From contig JAICTZ010000007.1 in the NCBI GenBank assembly GCA_025936115.1, forward strand, positions 62,001-126,000: 64,000 nucleotides of DNA, written 5' to 3'. The notes below the pieces were generated by a model. The model was not told the origin of the DNA, searched no databases, and saw only the letters and a list, made by a program, of their open reading frames with translations. Position 1 is the first letter of the stretch. Every line of letters starts with the position of its first letter. The stretch comes from Polyangiaceae bacterium (GTDB lineage Bacteria; Myxococcota_A; Polyangia; Polyangiales; Polyangiaceae). Positions 9,294 to 18,759 of this stretch are shown here, piece after piece. A program made the position numbers and the translations under genes.

Positions 9294-10173
9294 GCTGCTC
9301 TTGGAGCGCGCGGATGCGGTCTTCGATCGGGGGGTGCGTGCGGAGCAGCCCGATGAGCCCGCCGCTGTTGATGCCGAAAGCGGCCATCGCTTGCGGCAGG
9401 GCCGTCTCTTGGGCCTGTCCGAGGCGGCTCAGTGCGCTCACCATCGCCGGGGTGCTGGCGAGGGTCGCGCCACCACGGTCGGCGCGGTACTCGCGCCGGC
9501 GGCTGAACCACGCGACGATGAGCGACGCGAGCAGACCGAGCACCGACTGCAAGATCATCACGGTGATGAAGTAGCCGATGCCGCCGCCCCGCTCGCGGTC
9601 GTCGCGCCCGCGGAGGGCGCTGTCGATGATGCCGCCGATCACGCGCGAGAGGAAAATCACGAAGGTGTTGAGCACGCCCTGGAGCAACGTGAGCGTCACC
9701 ATGTCGCCGTTTTCGATGTGCGTGATCTCGTGGCCGAGCACGGCGTCGATTTGGGTGCGGTCCATGGACCGGAGCAGCCCGCTGCTCACCGCCACGAGCG
9801 CGTGATTGCGCGAGGCGCCGGTCGCGAACGCGTTCATTTCCGGAGCCTCGTAGACCGCCACTTCCGGCATGCCGATGCCGGCTCTCTCCGCGTGACGACG
9901 CACCGTCTCGAGCAGCCAGGCTTCCGTGGCGTTGCTCGGCGACTCGATCACCCGCGCGCCCGTCATCCACTTGGCGATGTATTTCGAGATCAGGAGCGAG
10001 AGGAACGCGCCCCCGAAGCCGAAGAGGGCCGACATGACCATGAGCGGCCCGTAAGCGCCGAGCGCCTCCGTCCCGCGCACGATGCCCGTCGCCAGCAAGA
10101 TCTGATAAATCACGCTGAGCGTGATCAGGATCGCGAAGTTCGTGAGCAGAAACAAACCGATGCGCTTGAACAC
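9286..10173 (-). CDS. htpX: HtpX-type membrane zinc metalloprotease
   Basis: This 295-aa inner-membrane protease of the M48 family takes part in membrane-protein quality control under stress. Two N-terminal membrane segments (LFLLTNFAILITLSV; LMVMSALFGFGGAFLSLLIS) precede the catalytic domain. The zinc site HEITH is at residues 148-152, preceded by the family's NAFATGASRNHALVAVSSGL block. Two further hydrophobic segments follow, and the protein ends in the family's 'THPPIEDRIRAL' tail. Length and order are normal. It is convergent with the S1-domain gene. Confidence 0.95.
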   Translation of the reverse strand: MFKRIGLFLLTNFAILITLSVIYQILLATGIVRGTEALGAYGPLMVMSALFGFGGAFLSLLISKYIAKWMTGARVIESPSNATEAWLLETVRRHAERAGIGMPEVAVYEAPEMNAFATGASRNHALVAVSSGLLRSMDRTQIDAVLGHEITHIENGDMVTLTLLQGVLNTFVIFLSRVIGGIIDSALRGRDDRERGGGIGYFITVMILQSVLGLLASLIVAWFSRRREYRADRGGATLASTPAMVSALSRLGQAQETALPQAMAAFGINSGGLIGLLRTHPPIEDRIRALQEQRG

Positions 10174-10334
10174 CTGACGACTACTCCTCTCGGGGACCCG
10201 TTAGCTATAAGCACGCGCGCCTCGGTTGTCCACCGCGGGCCGAGCGGCATTTCCGTTGTGAATACCGCGCGCTCCGCGCCTTCATGCCCGAGACGAATTC
10301 GGGAATGCGCTGCGCGCCGTGGCTGTTGAGGCGG

Positions 10335-11174
10335 TCAGAAAGAGCCGGACAGGCGGACGCTACCCGGACCGATGCCGACCTGTGTGCGTGAAGGCCCGGC
10401 CGTGAACCAGAGCACGGCGCCGGTCGCGAGCAGCACGCCGCCCGCGATGAAGCCCGCTGTCGAGATGGTGCCGGCCGTCTTTGCGTCCTTCCACGCTTGT
10501 TGCCCAGCGGCGTCGGCGCACGCGTCGCGACACACCTTGTTCGCGTCGTCCTTCTTCGACATCGCCATCACGCCGAACGTGCCGCCGACGCCGAGACCGA
10601 CGACGCCCACGCCCGCCACGACCACCGCGATGATCTTCTGCGTTTTGTGGCCGCCGCTCGCCACCGTCTCCGTCGGATGATTCACGTCCTCGTTCGCGGG
10701 CGAGCCGAATTGGATCGCCTCGCGTCGCTCCTTCTCACCTTCGCGCACGACGAGCTGCTTCTCGACGGTCGGCTGGCCCGCAGTCTCGAACTTGAACGCG
10801 TGCTCGCCGGGATCGACCGCGAGCGCCGTGCCGTTGAGCTGCTCGGCCAGCACGTTTCCGTCCATCGTCACTCTCACGGAGCTGAGATCGGCTCCAGTCG
10901 GGTCCTTGGCTTGGAAGACGAGCGTTGGAATCGAAGCGTTCACCTCTTCCACGCGCCGCGCGCATTCTTTGCGAATCTCGCCCGGACAGCTGGACGCCGC
11001 GCAGATGAGAAGCTCTTTGCGCTCGGAGAGGAGCTTGTGCTCGTTGCCGGCTTTGAGCGAAGCGTCGCTCGCCGCCAGGCACTGGCTGGTGCTCGGCTCG
11101 GCCGCGCGCGCGGGCACACACACGAAGAGACTCAGTCCGGCGGTGATTCGAAAGAGAGCAGGGACGAAGCGCAT
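10335..11174 (-). CDS. Secreted PEGA-like protein with C-terminal membrane segments
   Basis: This 279-aa protein has a Sec signal peptide (cleavage near PARA-AEP), a Cys-containing helical region, and a PEGA-like beta domain (VRVTMDGNVLAEQLNGTALAVDPGEH, about residues 110-140). Two hydrophobic segments follow (IIAVVVAGVGVVGLGVGG; TISTAGFIAGGVLLATGAVL). The layout matches many myxobacterial proteins encoded beside Ser/Thr kinases. It starts eight bases after the stop of the upstream kinase gene, so the two are very likely co-transcribed. I chose ATG 11174 because the signal peptide begins there. The function is unknown; it may be an envelope sensor or scaffold linked to that kinase. Confidence 0.75.
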   Translation of the reverse strand: MRFVPALFRITAGLSLFVCVPARAAEPSTSQCLAASDASLKAGNEHKLLSERKELLICAASSCPGEIRKECARRVEEVNASIPTLVFQAKDPTGADLSSVRVTMDGNVLAEQLNGTALAVDPGEHAFKFETAGQPTVEKQLVVREGEKERREAIQFGSPANEDVNHPTETVASGGHKTQKIIAVVVAGVGVVGLGVGGTFGVMAMSKKDDANKVCRDACADAAGQQAWKDAKTAGTISTAGFIAGGVLLATGAVLWFTAGPSRTQVGIGPGSVRLSGSF

Positions 11175-11182
11175 CGTTCTTT

Positions 11183-12754
11183 TCACTTGAAGCATTCGGG
11201 CTTGAAACGTTTGCGGCCCTGGTCGTCGAAGACGTAGGGCGGGTCGCAATCGGCTTTGGGCGCGGCCGGATGTGCCGCAGGCTCGGGCGCTGGCCGAGCA
11301 GGTTCCGGCTTGGGCGCGGGGGCCGGCGGGGGCGCGGGCAGTGACGTGGTTGGATGCGTTGCAGTCGCAACCGGCGCGGGCGTGCGAGTCGGACGGCGTC
11401 CTGACACTGTGCGCTTCGGTGGCTCGGGAGACGCGGCGGGCTCAGCCGTCGCCGTCGCCGCGAGGGCCGGCGCCGTTTCGGGCGATGCAGGTGCAACGAC
11501 GGGAGCCGCGGAGCTCGCGGCCGTGACGGGCACACTGGAAGTCGGTGCCACGGGTGCGGGCGGTGCGGCAACGGAGCCGGCGCTCGTTTCCGTCGCGGGC
11601 ACGAGACTGTGCCGGAACACGGCGGCACCCACGACGCCGAGCGCGAGCGCAACGACGGCGGTCGTGCCGACCACGGCGCGGCGATTCGAGCGGCGCTCGC
11701 CTCCGCCGTCCCAGGCGGACACCGTTTCGGGCATCGGGTTCGACTGGCGGCCGGACCCGCGGAGCGACTGCGCGGGCTCGGCGCTGCGCGCGGGCGCAGA
11801 AAGCGCCGCGGAGTCCTTCAGCACGAGCGCGCGACCCGAGCTCGAGAGCGAGATGCGTGAAATGCGATCGACTGCGACCTGTCCGCGAACGGACGCAAAG
11901 CGAGCGAGCGCGAGCGCGAGCTCACCGACGCTCGCGTAGCGGTTTTGCCGCTCCTTCTCGAGGCAGCGTCCGATGACGGCGTCGAGGCCGACCGGCACGT
12001 CACGGCGGAATTGCACGAGCGGCGGCGGCGCCTGCGTCGCGATCTTGATCGCGACTTCGCCGAAGCTCTCGCCGGGAAACGGCACTTGCCCCGTGACGAG
12101 CTCGAAGAGCACGACGCCGAGGGACCAGACGTCCGTCCGCCCGTCCACGTCCTTCGAGCTCCTGATTTGCTCGGGCGACATGTAGAGCGGCGAGCCGAGC
12201 ACGGCCGACGTCTTCGTCACCGAGAGGCCGCCTTCGCGAGTGGCCGCCTCGGTGAGCTTCGAAATACCGAAATCGAGCACCTTGACGAGGAGCTCGCCGT
12301 CATTGCCTTGCGTGCAAAAGAGGTTGCCGGGCTTGATGTCGCGGTGAACGATGCCGGCCGCGTGCGCACCCGCGAGGGCGACACAGGCGTGCAGCACGAA
12401 ATCCGCCGCTTGAGCGATCGGCAATGGCCCGTGCTGCACGAGGCGATTGGACAGATCCTCGCCCTGCAGGAACTCCATCACCATGAAGGGCGCGCCCGAC
12501 GCGAGTCTGCCCACGTCGATCACGCGCACGACGTGCTCGCTCTTGATCTTGACGGCCGCGCGCGCCTCTCGCTCGAAGCGCGCGACGACCTCTCCGTTCA
12601 TCCAGGCTTGATCGGAGAGGAATTTGATCGCGACCTGCTCGTCGAGGACGAGGTGGCGCGCCGCCACGACGACCCCCATGCCGCCGCGTCCAATCACCCG
12701 CTCGATGCGGTACTTGCCATCCAGGACCTGGCCTTCGACAAATTCGTCCACCAT
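11183..12754 (-). CDS. Transmembrane Hanks-type Ser/Thr protein kinase
   Basis: This 523-aa protein has an N-terminal PknB-type kinase domain (residues ~15-275) with the glycine loop GRGGMGVV, the VAIKFL lysine, HRDIKPGN (HRD at 137-139), DFG and the SPLYMSPEQ activation-segment end. All catalytic residues are canonical. A single membrane helix (VVALALGVVGAAVF) near residue 370 precedes a long Pro/Ala/Thr-rich extracytoplasmic stretch. The end CDPPYVFDDQGRKRFKPECF is a short two-Cys tail that I recognise from other myxobacterial kinases. It heads a two-gene unit with the PEGA-like protein. Confidence 0.95.
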   Translation of the reverse strand: MVDEFVEGQVLDGKYRIERVIGRGGMGVVVAARHLVLDEQVAIKFLSDQAWMNGEVVARFEREARAAVKIKSEHVVRVIDVGRLASGAPFMVMEFLQGEDLSNRLVQHGPLPIAQAADFVLHACVALAGAHAAGIVHRDIKPGNLFCTQGNDGELLVKVLDFGISKLTEAATREGGLSVTKTSAVLGSPLYMSPEQIRSSKDVDGRTDVWSLGVVLFELVTGQVPFPGESFGEVAIKIATQAPPPLVQFRRDVPVGLDAVIGRCLEKERQNRYASVGELALALARFASVRGQVAVDRISRISLSSSGRALVLKDSAALSAPARSAEPAQSLRGSGRQSNPMPETVSAWDGGGERRSNRRAVVGTTAVVALALGVVGAAVFRHSLVPATETSAGSVAAPPAPVAPTSSVPVTAASSAAPVVAPASPETAPALAATATAEPAASPEPPKRTVSGRRPTRTPAPVATATHPTTSLPAPPPAPAPKPEPARPAPEPAAHPAAPKADCDPPYVFDDQGRKRFKPECFK

Positions 12755-12910
12755 CCCTGGTCACTCGTTAGTAACCCGAAAAGCCGCCACCGTCACACGC
12801 CGCGCGCAAGTTCCAGTGGTACCGATACCGTGTCCAAGAACCGCGGAAGCATCCTGGAGGGTGACAGCTGCTGTAAGCCCGCAAAATCACGAGCAAATCA
12901 GAGCCAACCG

Positions 12911-13972
12911 CTACCGTGCCGCCGCGGCGACGCCGAGCCGCGAGCGCCGGGGGAACACGACCTTACGGGTAACGAGGTCGTCCACCGTTTCTCGCAGCGT
13001 CTCACCGGGATCCCGCGCGCGAAAACCGAGCTCGCGTTCGGCTTTGCTCGCGTCGCAGTACCAAAAGTACTGGCCCATCTCGATGCTCGCCTCCGAGACC
13101 GGCGGCACGCCGCCGATGGCGCGCACGGCCTTGCTGAACAAGTGGCCGATCCCGAGGGCGAGCGGGCGCGACGCGGGCAGCTTGAGGAGCGGTGCCTTGA
13201 CGCCGCTGATGCGCTCGAGTCGCTGAAAGAAGGCAGCGAGCGTCAGGTTTTGCGCGTTCAGGATGTAGCGCTCGCCGGGGCGCCCACGTTCGGCGGCGAG
13301 CAGCATGCCCTGCGCAGCATCCCGCACATCGACGAACGCGATGCCGCCGGCCGGGACGGCGGGGATCACGCCTTCGAGGAAGCGGCGTACGTCGCCGGTC
13401 GAGGATTCACGCACGTCACCCGGGCCGAGGAGCAGGCTCGGATTGACGACGACGACTTCGAACTCGGGGGGCGCGTTCGCCGCGAGCGCTTCGCGCTCGG
13501 CGTAGAGCTTGGTGCGGTAGTAGGGCCACGACGCGATCACCTCGAGCGGCGCGCGGCAGCCTTCGTCGGCGATGCGCTCGCGATCGGTGCCGACGGCGAG
13601 GGTTCCACTCGTGCTCGCGACCACGACGCGCCGCACGCCCGCGCGGCGGAGCCCCGCGAGCGCGCTCTTCGTGCCCGTCACGTGCAGGCGGTAGAGCTCC
13701 TCGGAGTCGTCGCGGTCTCGCGTCACCTTGCCAGTGCAAAGAAAGGCCCATTCACAACCTCGCGCGCTCGCGCTCACGGCGTCCGCGTCGAGCACGTCGA
13801 CCACGCGCGCGCGTCCGCCGCCGCCCGAACGCGACACGGGGACGGCCTCGTGACCGCGCGATTCGAGCGCCGAAACCACGTGACTACCCAAAAACCCCGT
13901 CGCGCCGCCGACCCACGCGACCGGACGCCGGCCCTCGCCGGCACCATTTTCGATCCCTACTCCGCTGCTCAT
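12911..13972 (-). CDS. NAD(P)-dependent epimerase/reductase, last gene of the ether-lipid-type operon
   Basis: This ~353-aa extended SDR protein has the Rossmann motif GGATGFLGSHV, the catalytic pattern YYRTK (YxxxK) and the VNPSLLLGPGD block. It is closest in style to dihydroflavonol-4-reductase/HpnA-like enzymes. Its start overlaps the stop of the giant upstream gene (TGATG), so translation is coupled. GTG 13975 is an alternative start one codon earlier. A plausible role is reduction of a ketone or aldehyde intermediate in ether-lipid synthesis; the operon supports the pathway, but the exact reaction is inference. Confidence 0.85.
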   Translation of the reverse strand: MSSGVGIENGAGEGRRPVAWVGGATGFLGSHVVSALESRGHEAVPVSRSGGGGRARVVDVLDADAVSASARGCEWAFLCTGKVTRDRDDSEELYRLHVTGTKSALAGLRRAGVRRVVVASTSGTLAVGTDRERIADEGCRAPLEVIASWPYYRTKLYAEREALAANAPPEFEVVVVNPSLLLGPGDVRESSTGDVRRFLEGVIPAVPAGGIAFVDVRDAAQGMLLAAERGRPGERYILNAQNLTLAAFFQRLERISGVKAPLLKLPASRPLALGIGHLFSKAVRAIGGVPPVSEASIEMGQYFWYCDASKAERELGFRARDPGETLRETVDDLVTRKVVFPRRSRLGVAAAAR

Positions 13973-16900
13973 CACTCGCCTTCCGCGGGCCCGCCGTTAC
14001 GCTCGAGCAGCCGAAACGCTTTCTGAAACTCGAGCAAGAGGCCGATGTTGTTGGTCTTGACCGCTCCCGACAAGAACTCCGCGGGCGACGGCACGTAGGC
14101 CTCGCGCACGATGCGCGCGAAGAGGTCGGGAGAGGTTTTGAGCACGCAATCCGCGGCGTCGACGTGCTTGCCCTCTTTCACTTCGCAGCCGTCTTTGGAC
14201 ACGAGCAGCGTGAAGCGATCGTCGCCGAGGGCGAAGTAGTAGCTCGTCGGACGCTCCACCTTGTTCGGAGCGAAGCGCCGCTCGAGCTCGTGGAATACGT
14301 CGTGGAGCGTCGGGGGCGGCGGGGGCGCGACGCTCGTCTCGGCATCGAAGCTTGCGAGCTCGAGCAGCGAGCCCCGGCCGAGCGCGCGCACCGCTTCCTC
14401 GATCAAATGCGCGGCTTTGCGCGAGGCGTCGCCGGCCGAAAGCCCCGCGGTCAAGCGCGCGAGCTCCCTCGCCTCGAGCACGGGACCGATACGGGCTTCG
14501 ACCTCACGCGTGCGGACGACCTTGGCGCCCTTGGGCAGCGCGGCGTGCGTGCCGCCGAGATAGAGCGGCAGCACGTCGATGCCATGCTGAAGCGCGAGGT
14601 GGCCGACGATGGCCTTGAACTCGTGCACCTGCCCGTCGGTGCTGCGCGTGCCTTCGGGGAAGAGCAGGAGCGTCTTGCCTTCTTCGATGAGCTCGCCCGC
14701 TTTGCGCAGACCTTGGCGTAAGCCGCCGTTGCGCGGCATCGGCACGAGGCGCGTGAAGTTCTCGAAATAAGCGCTGAGGAAGCGGTTCCCCTCGAAAAAG
14801 TAGTCTTGCGCCGCGAGCGAGACGAGCTCGCTGCCGTAGCTGCCGAGCGCGTACTTCACGAGGCCCATGTCGAGGTGGCTCGCGTGATTGGCGACCACGA
14901 TGACGTTGCGGTTGTAGGGAATGTGGGCGCGACCCGTGACCTTGGTCGTGAGCACACGCTCGTAAAAGCCGTGCTGCGCGCGGCCGAGCCAGTACATGGC
15001 CGCTTCGCGCAGCGGCTCCGGTACGTCGAGTGGACGCGGCTCCACGTCGGCGATCGTCGTCGTCGCGACGGCACGCCGCGTCTCGGGCCGCTCGCGGAGC
15101 AGCGTTTCGACGTCGCCGAGCGTGTGGCACGCGTTGAGCCGCTCGGCGTCGAAGGTGCGCCCGTGCTGGCTCTCGAGCGCGACGAGCAGCTCGAGCAACA
15201 TCAGCGAATCGAAGCCGAGGTCACCACGCAAACTCTGGCCCGGGTGCAGCGTCGCGGCGTCGCGGCGTCCGATCGTCGCCACGGCCGCGCGCACGCTCTG
15301 CGCCGCTATGTCGCTTGCGCCCCCGCGGCTGCTCGGCGTTTCGCTCGCGCCGAGCAACCGCTCGAGCTGGCGGCGCAATTCGGCGCGTTTCACCTTGCGC
15401 GTCGTGGTGCGCGGCAGCGGCAAATCGAAGAGACTGATGACGGCGGGGCGCTGCGCGTGCGGCAAGCCCGCGATCACGGCGTCGAGGGCTCGCCTCGCGC
15501 GAGCGTGACGCTCGGCGCGCGGAACGTTCGCGTCCTCTTCCGGCACGGCGACGCAGGCGACGCGCTCGCCGCCGCGCCCGTCGGCGATGCCCACCACCGC
15601 GAGCTCCTTCACGTGTTCGACGCGGCCGAGGCGCGTTTCGAGATCGTCGGGATAGACGTTCTCGCCGTTGGCGGCGACGATCACGTCCTTTTGGCGCCCC
15701 ACGATCACGAGCTGGCCGCGGCGGTCGAGCTTGCCGAGGTCGCCGGTGTGCAGCCAGCCGTCCGGATCGATCACCTGGCTCGTCGCCTCCGGATCGTCGG
15801 AGTAGCCGAGCATCACGTTCGGACCGCGCGCCAAAACTTCGCCAACGCCCTCGGCGTTCGGGGCGGCGATGCGGATCTCGACGCCGGGGATGGCGCGGCC
15901 GACGTGGCCGGGGCGCGCCTTGGGCCCCGCTTCGGCGACGGTGAGCACCGGCGCGGCTTCGGTGAGCCCGTAGCCTTCGGCGAGGTGGAGTCCGAGGCCG
16001 GCGAAGAGCGCGTGCGTGCGTTCGGGCAGCGCCGCGCCGCCGCTCACGAGGAAGCGCAGGTGCCCCCCGAGCGCGTGGTGCACGGGGCCGAACAGCACGC
16101 GGCCGGCGTCGACGCCCATCGACTTGCCGAGCGTGCGGTTGAGCTCCACGGCGAAGTCGAAGACGTGGGAAAAGAGCGCGCCGCGTTCGGCGACACGGGC
16201 GAGGATGCGCCGTTCGAGCATTTCCCAGAGCGCCGGCACGCCGATGAGACCCGTGATGCGCGCCGCCGAGAGCGCGTCCTCGAGCCGCTCGGCGTTGAGC
16301 TCGTCGAGGTAGACGATGCGCGCGCCGCGCGAGAGCGGCAGCAGCATGCCGCAGGTGAGCTCGAAGGTATGGTGCAGCGGCAAGACGCTGAGCACGCGAT
16401 CGGATTTGTCGAGCGGGAAGAGCGGCGCGAGCGAGGCGACGAGCGCCGTCAGGTTTTGGTGCGAAAGCGCGACGCCCTTCGGTTTGCCCGTCGTGCCGCT
16501 CGTGTAGATGAGAACGGCCACGTCCGTGGGATCGCTCGGCTCGACGTCGGCGCGCGGCCCGGGCAGCGTCGCGGCGCGCACGTCGAGCAAACGCACGCCG
16601 TCCGGTAATGCAAGCTCGAGGCGTTTTTGCGCGAGCGCGTCGACCAAGAACACGCGCGCGCCGGAGGCGTCGGCCAGGGTGCGCGCCACGTCGGGCTCGA
16701 TGCTCGCTTCGAGCGGCACGACGGTCGCGCCGGCGGCGAGCACACCGAAGAACGCGATGGGCCAGGCCGGATGATTTTGAGCGGCAAGCGCGACGCGGTC
16801 GCCCGGGGCGACGCCGAGCTCGACGAGGCGCCGTGCACAGGCGAGCGAGCGTTCACGCCACTCGCGGAACGACAGGCGCGTGAGCCCGCCCGGTTCGGCG

Positions 16901-18759
16901 CGCTGGAGCGCCACGGCGAGCTCGAAGCGGCCCGCCATCTCGTCGAGCAGCTCCGTCAAGGTCTCGTGCCGCTCCGGCGCGCGGCGGCGCCGCTTCACCT
17001 TCTCGTCGATCTGCGGGAACACCCACTTTTCGAGCCCGGGCATGTGCACGTCGAAGAACCACGAGCGCCAATCGATGCTCTCGGGCGACCAACCGACACG
17101 CTGCCGCTCGAGGGGCGTGAGCCGCGAGCACGCCTCACGCATGTTGTCGCAGCGAAAAACGTAGTGGTAATCGACCGTGAACGGCACGAACACTTCGAGC
17201 ACTTTGCCGACGCGATCCTGCTGGCGCGCAAACTTTTCGATCGCCTCCGCCGCCGGCTCGAGCAAGGAAGTACCGGCGCCGAGGGCCTTGGCGCGTTCGA
17301 GCAGCCCCTTCACCTTGCGCGCGCCGCTCGCGATCTTCTTGGGGCCGTAGCTTTCGAATTGCGTGCGCGAAAGCAGCGCCCCCTCGAAGTGCGCCTGTAG
17401 GTACGCGAGGAGCGGCCCGCCGCGCAGCGTGCGCTGGTAGTACTTGCGCTTGTAGAGGCCCGTGAGCTCGAAGAAGCGGCGCATCGTGCACGGGTTCGAA
17501 TCGGACGAGCCGAGCTGATACACGGCCTTGGCCGTGCCCTGCACGAGCGCGCCGAGCGCGACGCACATGCCGCCGGCGACCATGTCCACTGGAATGAAGT
17601 CGAGGAAGTGATCCGAGCCCGGGATTTGGAGCCCGCCTTCGCGCAGAATGTAGATGAGCGGAGCGCTCGTGTTGATGCCTTCGTTCCAGCCGGGCATCGG
17701 GTACTTGAGCGACGACTCGACGATCGCGGGCCGCACGATCGTGAACGGCAGGCCCGAGCGCGCGACGATCTGCTCGCCGATCGCTTTGGTGTACGTGTAC
17801 GTATTCGGAAAGCCCCAAAATTTGGCGCGTTCCATGCCCGTCTCGGCCAGTCGCGCCTCGACGAATTTGCGGCGCACTTTGCCGACCTCGGCCTCGAGCA
17901 CGCGTCCGCGCGAAGGCTCGCTGCGTTCGGCCAGGTTCTTCTTCGCCTCGTCGAGGAAGCGACTCTGCCGGAAGGCGTCGCTGCCGCGATGGCGCGCCTG
18001 CTCGATGACGTCGAGGCATTCGGCGATCTCGCGATCCGGATCCCAATGCGTGCGCTCGAGCTCATCGGCGCGCGGAAACGGAAACTCCAGCGGGCTGCCT
18101 TCGTGCACGTGACCGGTGCGGCTGCCGGCGACGTAGCAAGTGCTCGTGTGGAGCAGCGGCAAGTCGCCGAGATCACGCGCGAGCGCGACCAGGTTCTGCA
18201 CGCCGAACGCGTTCACCTCGAGCGCCTCGTCGAGCGGCGGATCGAAATCGACGACGCCGGCGGCGTTGACGACCGCGGCGATCGAGCCGCGCAGATCGGC
18301 GCGCAAATCCGGCGCGAGGCCGCAAAACGGCCGCACGACGTCACCTGCGACCGGCGTCACCTTCTCGCGAATGAACGCCTCGAAGCGCTCGCCGTGCGCC
18401 GCGCGCAGCGGATCGAATACCGCCGTCGGCACGATCTCCTGCCAGAAACGCTGCTCGGCGCTCTGCTTGCCCTTCTCGCGCACGAGCAAATAGAGGTGCT
18501 CGACGCTCGGCCAGTGCGCGAGCAAGAACGACCACCACGTCTTGCCGAGGTAACCGGTCCCGCCGACCACGACGAAGCGCTTGCCAGCGAAGAGCGCCTC
18601 GAGGTCGAGCGGCGCACGTGCGGAGGGCGGCTCCGAGGCGAGCGTGCCGGCGCGGCTGACCGAGTCCGTGCCACCCTGCGCGTCCGTGCCGTGCGCGCCG
18701 TTCGTCACGTGCGGCGCGTGCACGCCGTTCGAGCCGTTGGACGAGCCGTTCGTGCTCAA
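13972..18759 (-). CDS. elbD: ElbD-like five-domain ether-lipid biosynthesis enzyme
   Basis: This 1595-aa multidomain protein has, in order: a fatty acyl-CoA reductase-type NAD-binding domain (GGTGYLG at 66-72, Tyr321/Lys325 as YxxxK); an acyl-CoA ligase/adenylation domain (YTSGTTGKPKG from 752); an acyl carrier domain (GFDSLML, phosphopantetheine Ser1185); a PlsC acyltransferase (NHASHLD with His1292/Asp1297, FPEGTRS at 1367); and an SCP2/sterol-carrier-like end. This is the domain order known for ElbD of Myxococcus xanthus, which is needed for alkyl ether lipids. All visible catalytic motifs are intact. The start is TTG 18759, overlapping the upstream stop (TTGA). No other start fits as well before the reductase domain, although the first ~50 residues are Asn/Gly-rich. 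Confidence 0.9.
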   Translation of the reverse strand: MSTNGSSNGSNGVHAPHVTNGAHGTDAQGGTDSVSRAGTLASEPPSARAPLDLEALFAGKRFVVVGGTGYLGKTWWSFLLAHWPSVEHLYLLVREKGKQSAEQRFWQEIVPTAVFDPLRAAHGERFEAFIREKVTPVAGDVVRPFCGLAPDLRADLRGSIAAVVNAAGVVDFDPPLDEALEVNAFGVQNLVALARDLGDLPLLHTSTCYVAGSRTGHVHEGSPLEFPFPRADELERTHWDPDREIAECLDVIEQARHRGSDAFRQSRFLDEAKKNLAERSEPSRGRVLEAEVGKVRRKFVEARLAETGMERAKFWGFPNTYTYTKAIGEQIVARSGLPFTIVRPAIVESSLKYPMPGWNEGINTSAPLIYILREGGLQIPGSDHFLDFIPVDMVAGGMCVALGALVQGTAKAVYQLGSSDSNPCTMRRFFELTGLYKRKYYQRTLRGGPLLAYLQAHFEGALLSRTQFESYGPKKIASGARKVKGLLERAKALGAGTSLLEPAAEAIEKFARQQDRVGKVLEVFVPFTVDYHYVFRCDNMREACSRLTPLERQRVGWSPESIDWRSWFFDVHMPGLEKWVFPQIDEKVKRRRRAPERHETLTELLDEMAGRFELAVALQRAEPGGLTRLSFREWRERSLACARRLVELGVAPGDRVALAAQNHPAWPIAFFGVLAAGATVVPLEASIEPDVARTLADASGARVFLVDALAQKRLELALPDGVRLLDVRAATLPGPRADVEPSDPTDVAVLIYTSGTTGKPKGVALSHQNLTALVASLAPLFPLDKSDRVLSVLPLHHTFELTCGMLLPLSRGARIVYLDELNAERLEDALSAARITGLIGVPALWEMLERRILARVAERGALFSHVFDFAVELNRTLGKSMGVDAGRVLFGPVHHALGGHLRFLVSGGAALPERTHALFAGLGLHLAEGYGLTEAAPVLTVAEAGPKARPGHVGRAIPGVEIRIAAPNAEGVGEVLARGPNVMLGYSDDPEATSQVIDPDGWLHTGDLGKLDRRGQLVIVGRQKDVIVAANGENVYPDDLETRLGRVEHVKELAVVGIADGRGGERVACVAVPEEDANVPRAERHARARRALDAVIAGLPHAQRPAVISLFDLPLPRTTTRKVKRAELRRQLERLLGASETPSSRGGASDIAAQSVRAAVATIGRRDAATLHPGQSLRGDLGFDSLMLLELLVALESQHGRTFDAERLNACHTLGDVETLLRERPETRRAVATTTIADVEPRPLDVPEPLREAAMYWLGRAQHGFYERVLTTKVTGRAHIPYNRNVIVVANHASHLDMGLVKYALGSYGSELVSLAAQDYFFEGNRFLSAYFENFTRLVPMPRNGGLRQGLRKAGELIEEGKTLLLFPEGTRSTDGQVHEFKAIVGHLALQHGIDVLPLYLGGTHAALPKGAKVVRTREVEARIGPVLEARELARLTAGLSAGDASRKAAHLIEEAVRALGRGSLLELASFDAETSVAPPPPPTLHDVFHELERRFAPNKVERPTSYYFALGDDRFTLLVSKDGCEVKEGKHVDAADCVLKTSPDLFARIVREAYVPSPAEFLSGAVKTNNIGLLLEFQKAFRLLERNGGPAEGE

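Noticed and set aside
14806-16608. 600-codon plus-strand frame opposite elbD
   Set aside because: It is low-complexity Arg/Ala/Glu/His sequence that mirrors the adenylation domain on the other strand; there is no motif or start signal.
17480-17510. GGGTTCGAATC resembling a tRNA T-arm
   Set aside because: It lies inside elbD and has no matching acceptor or anticodon stem.
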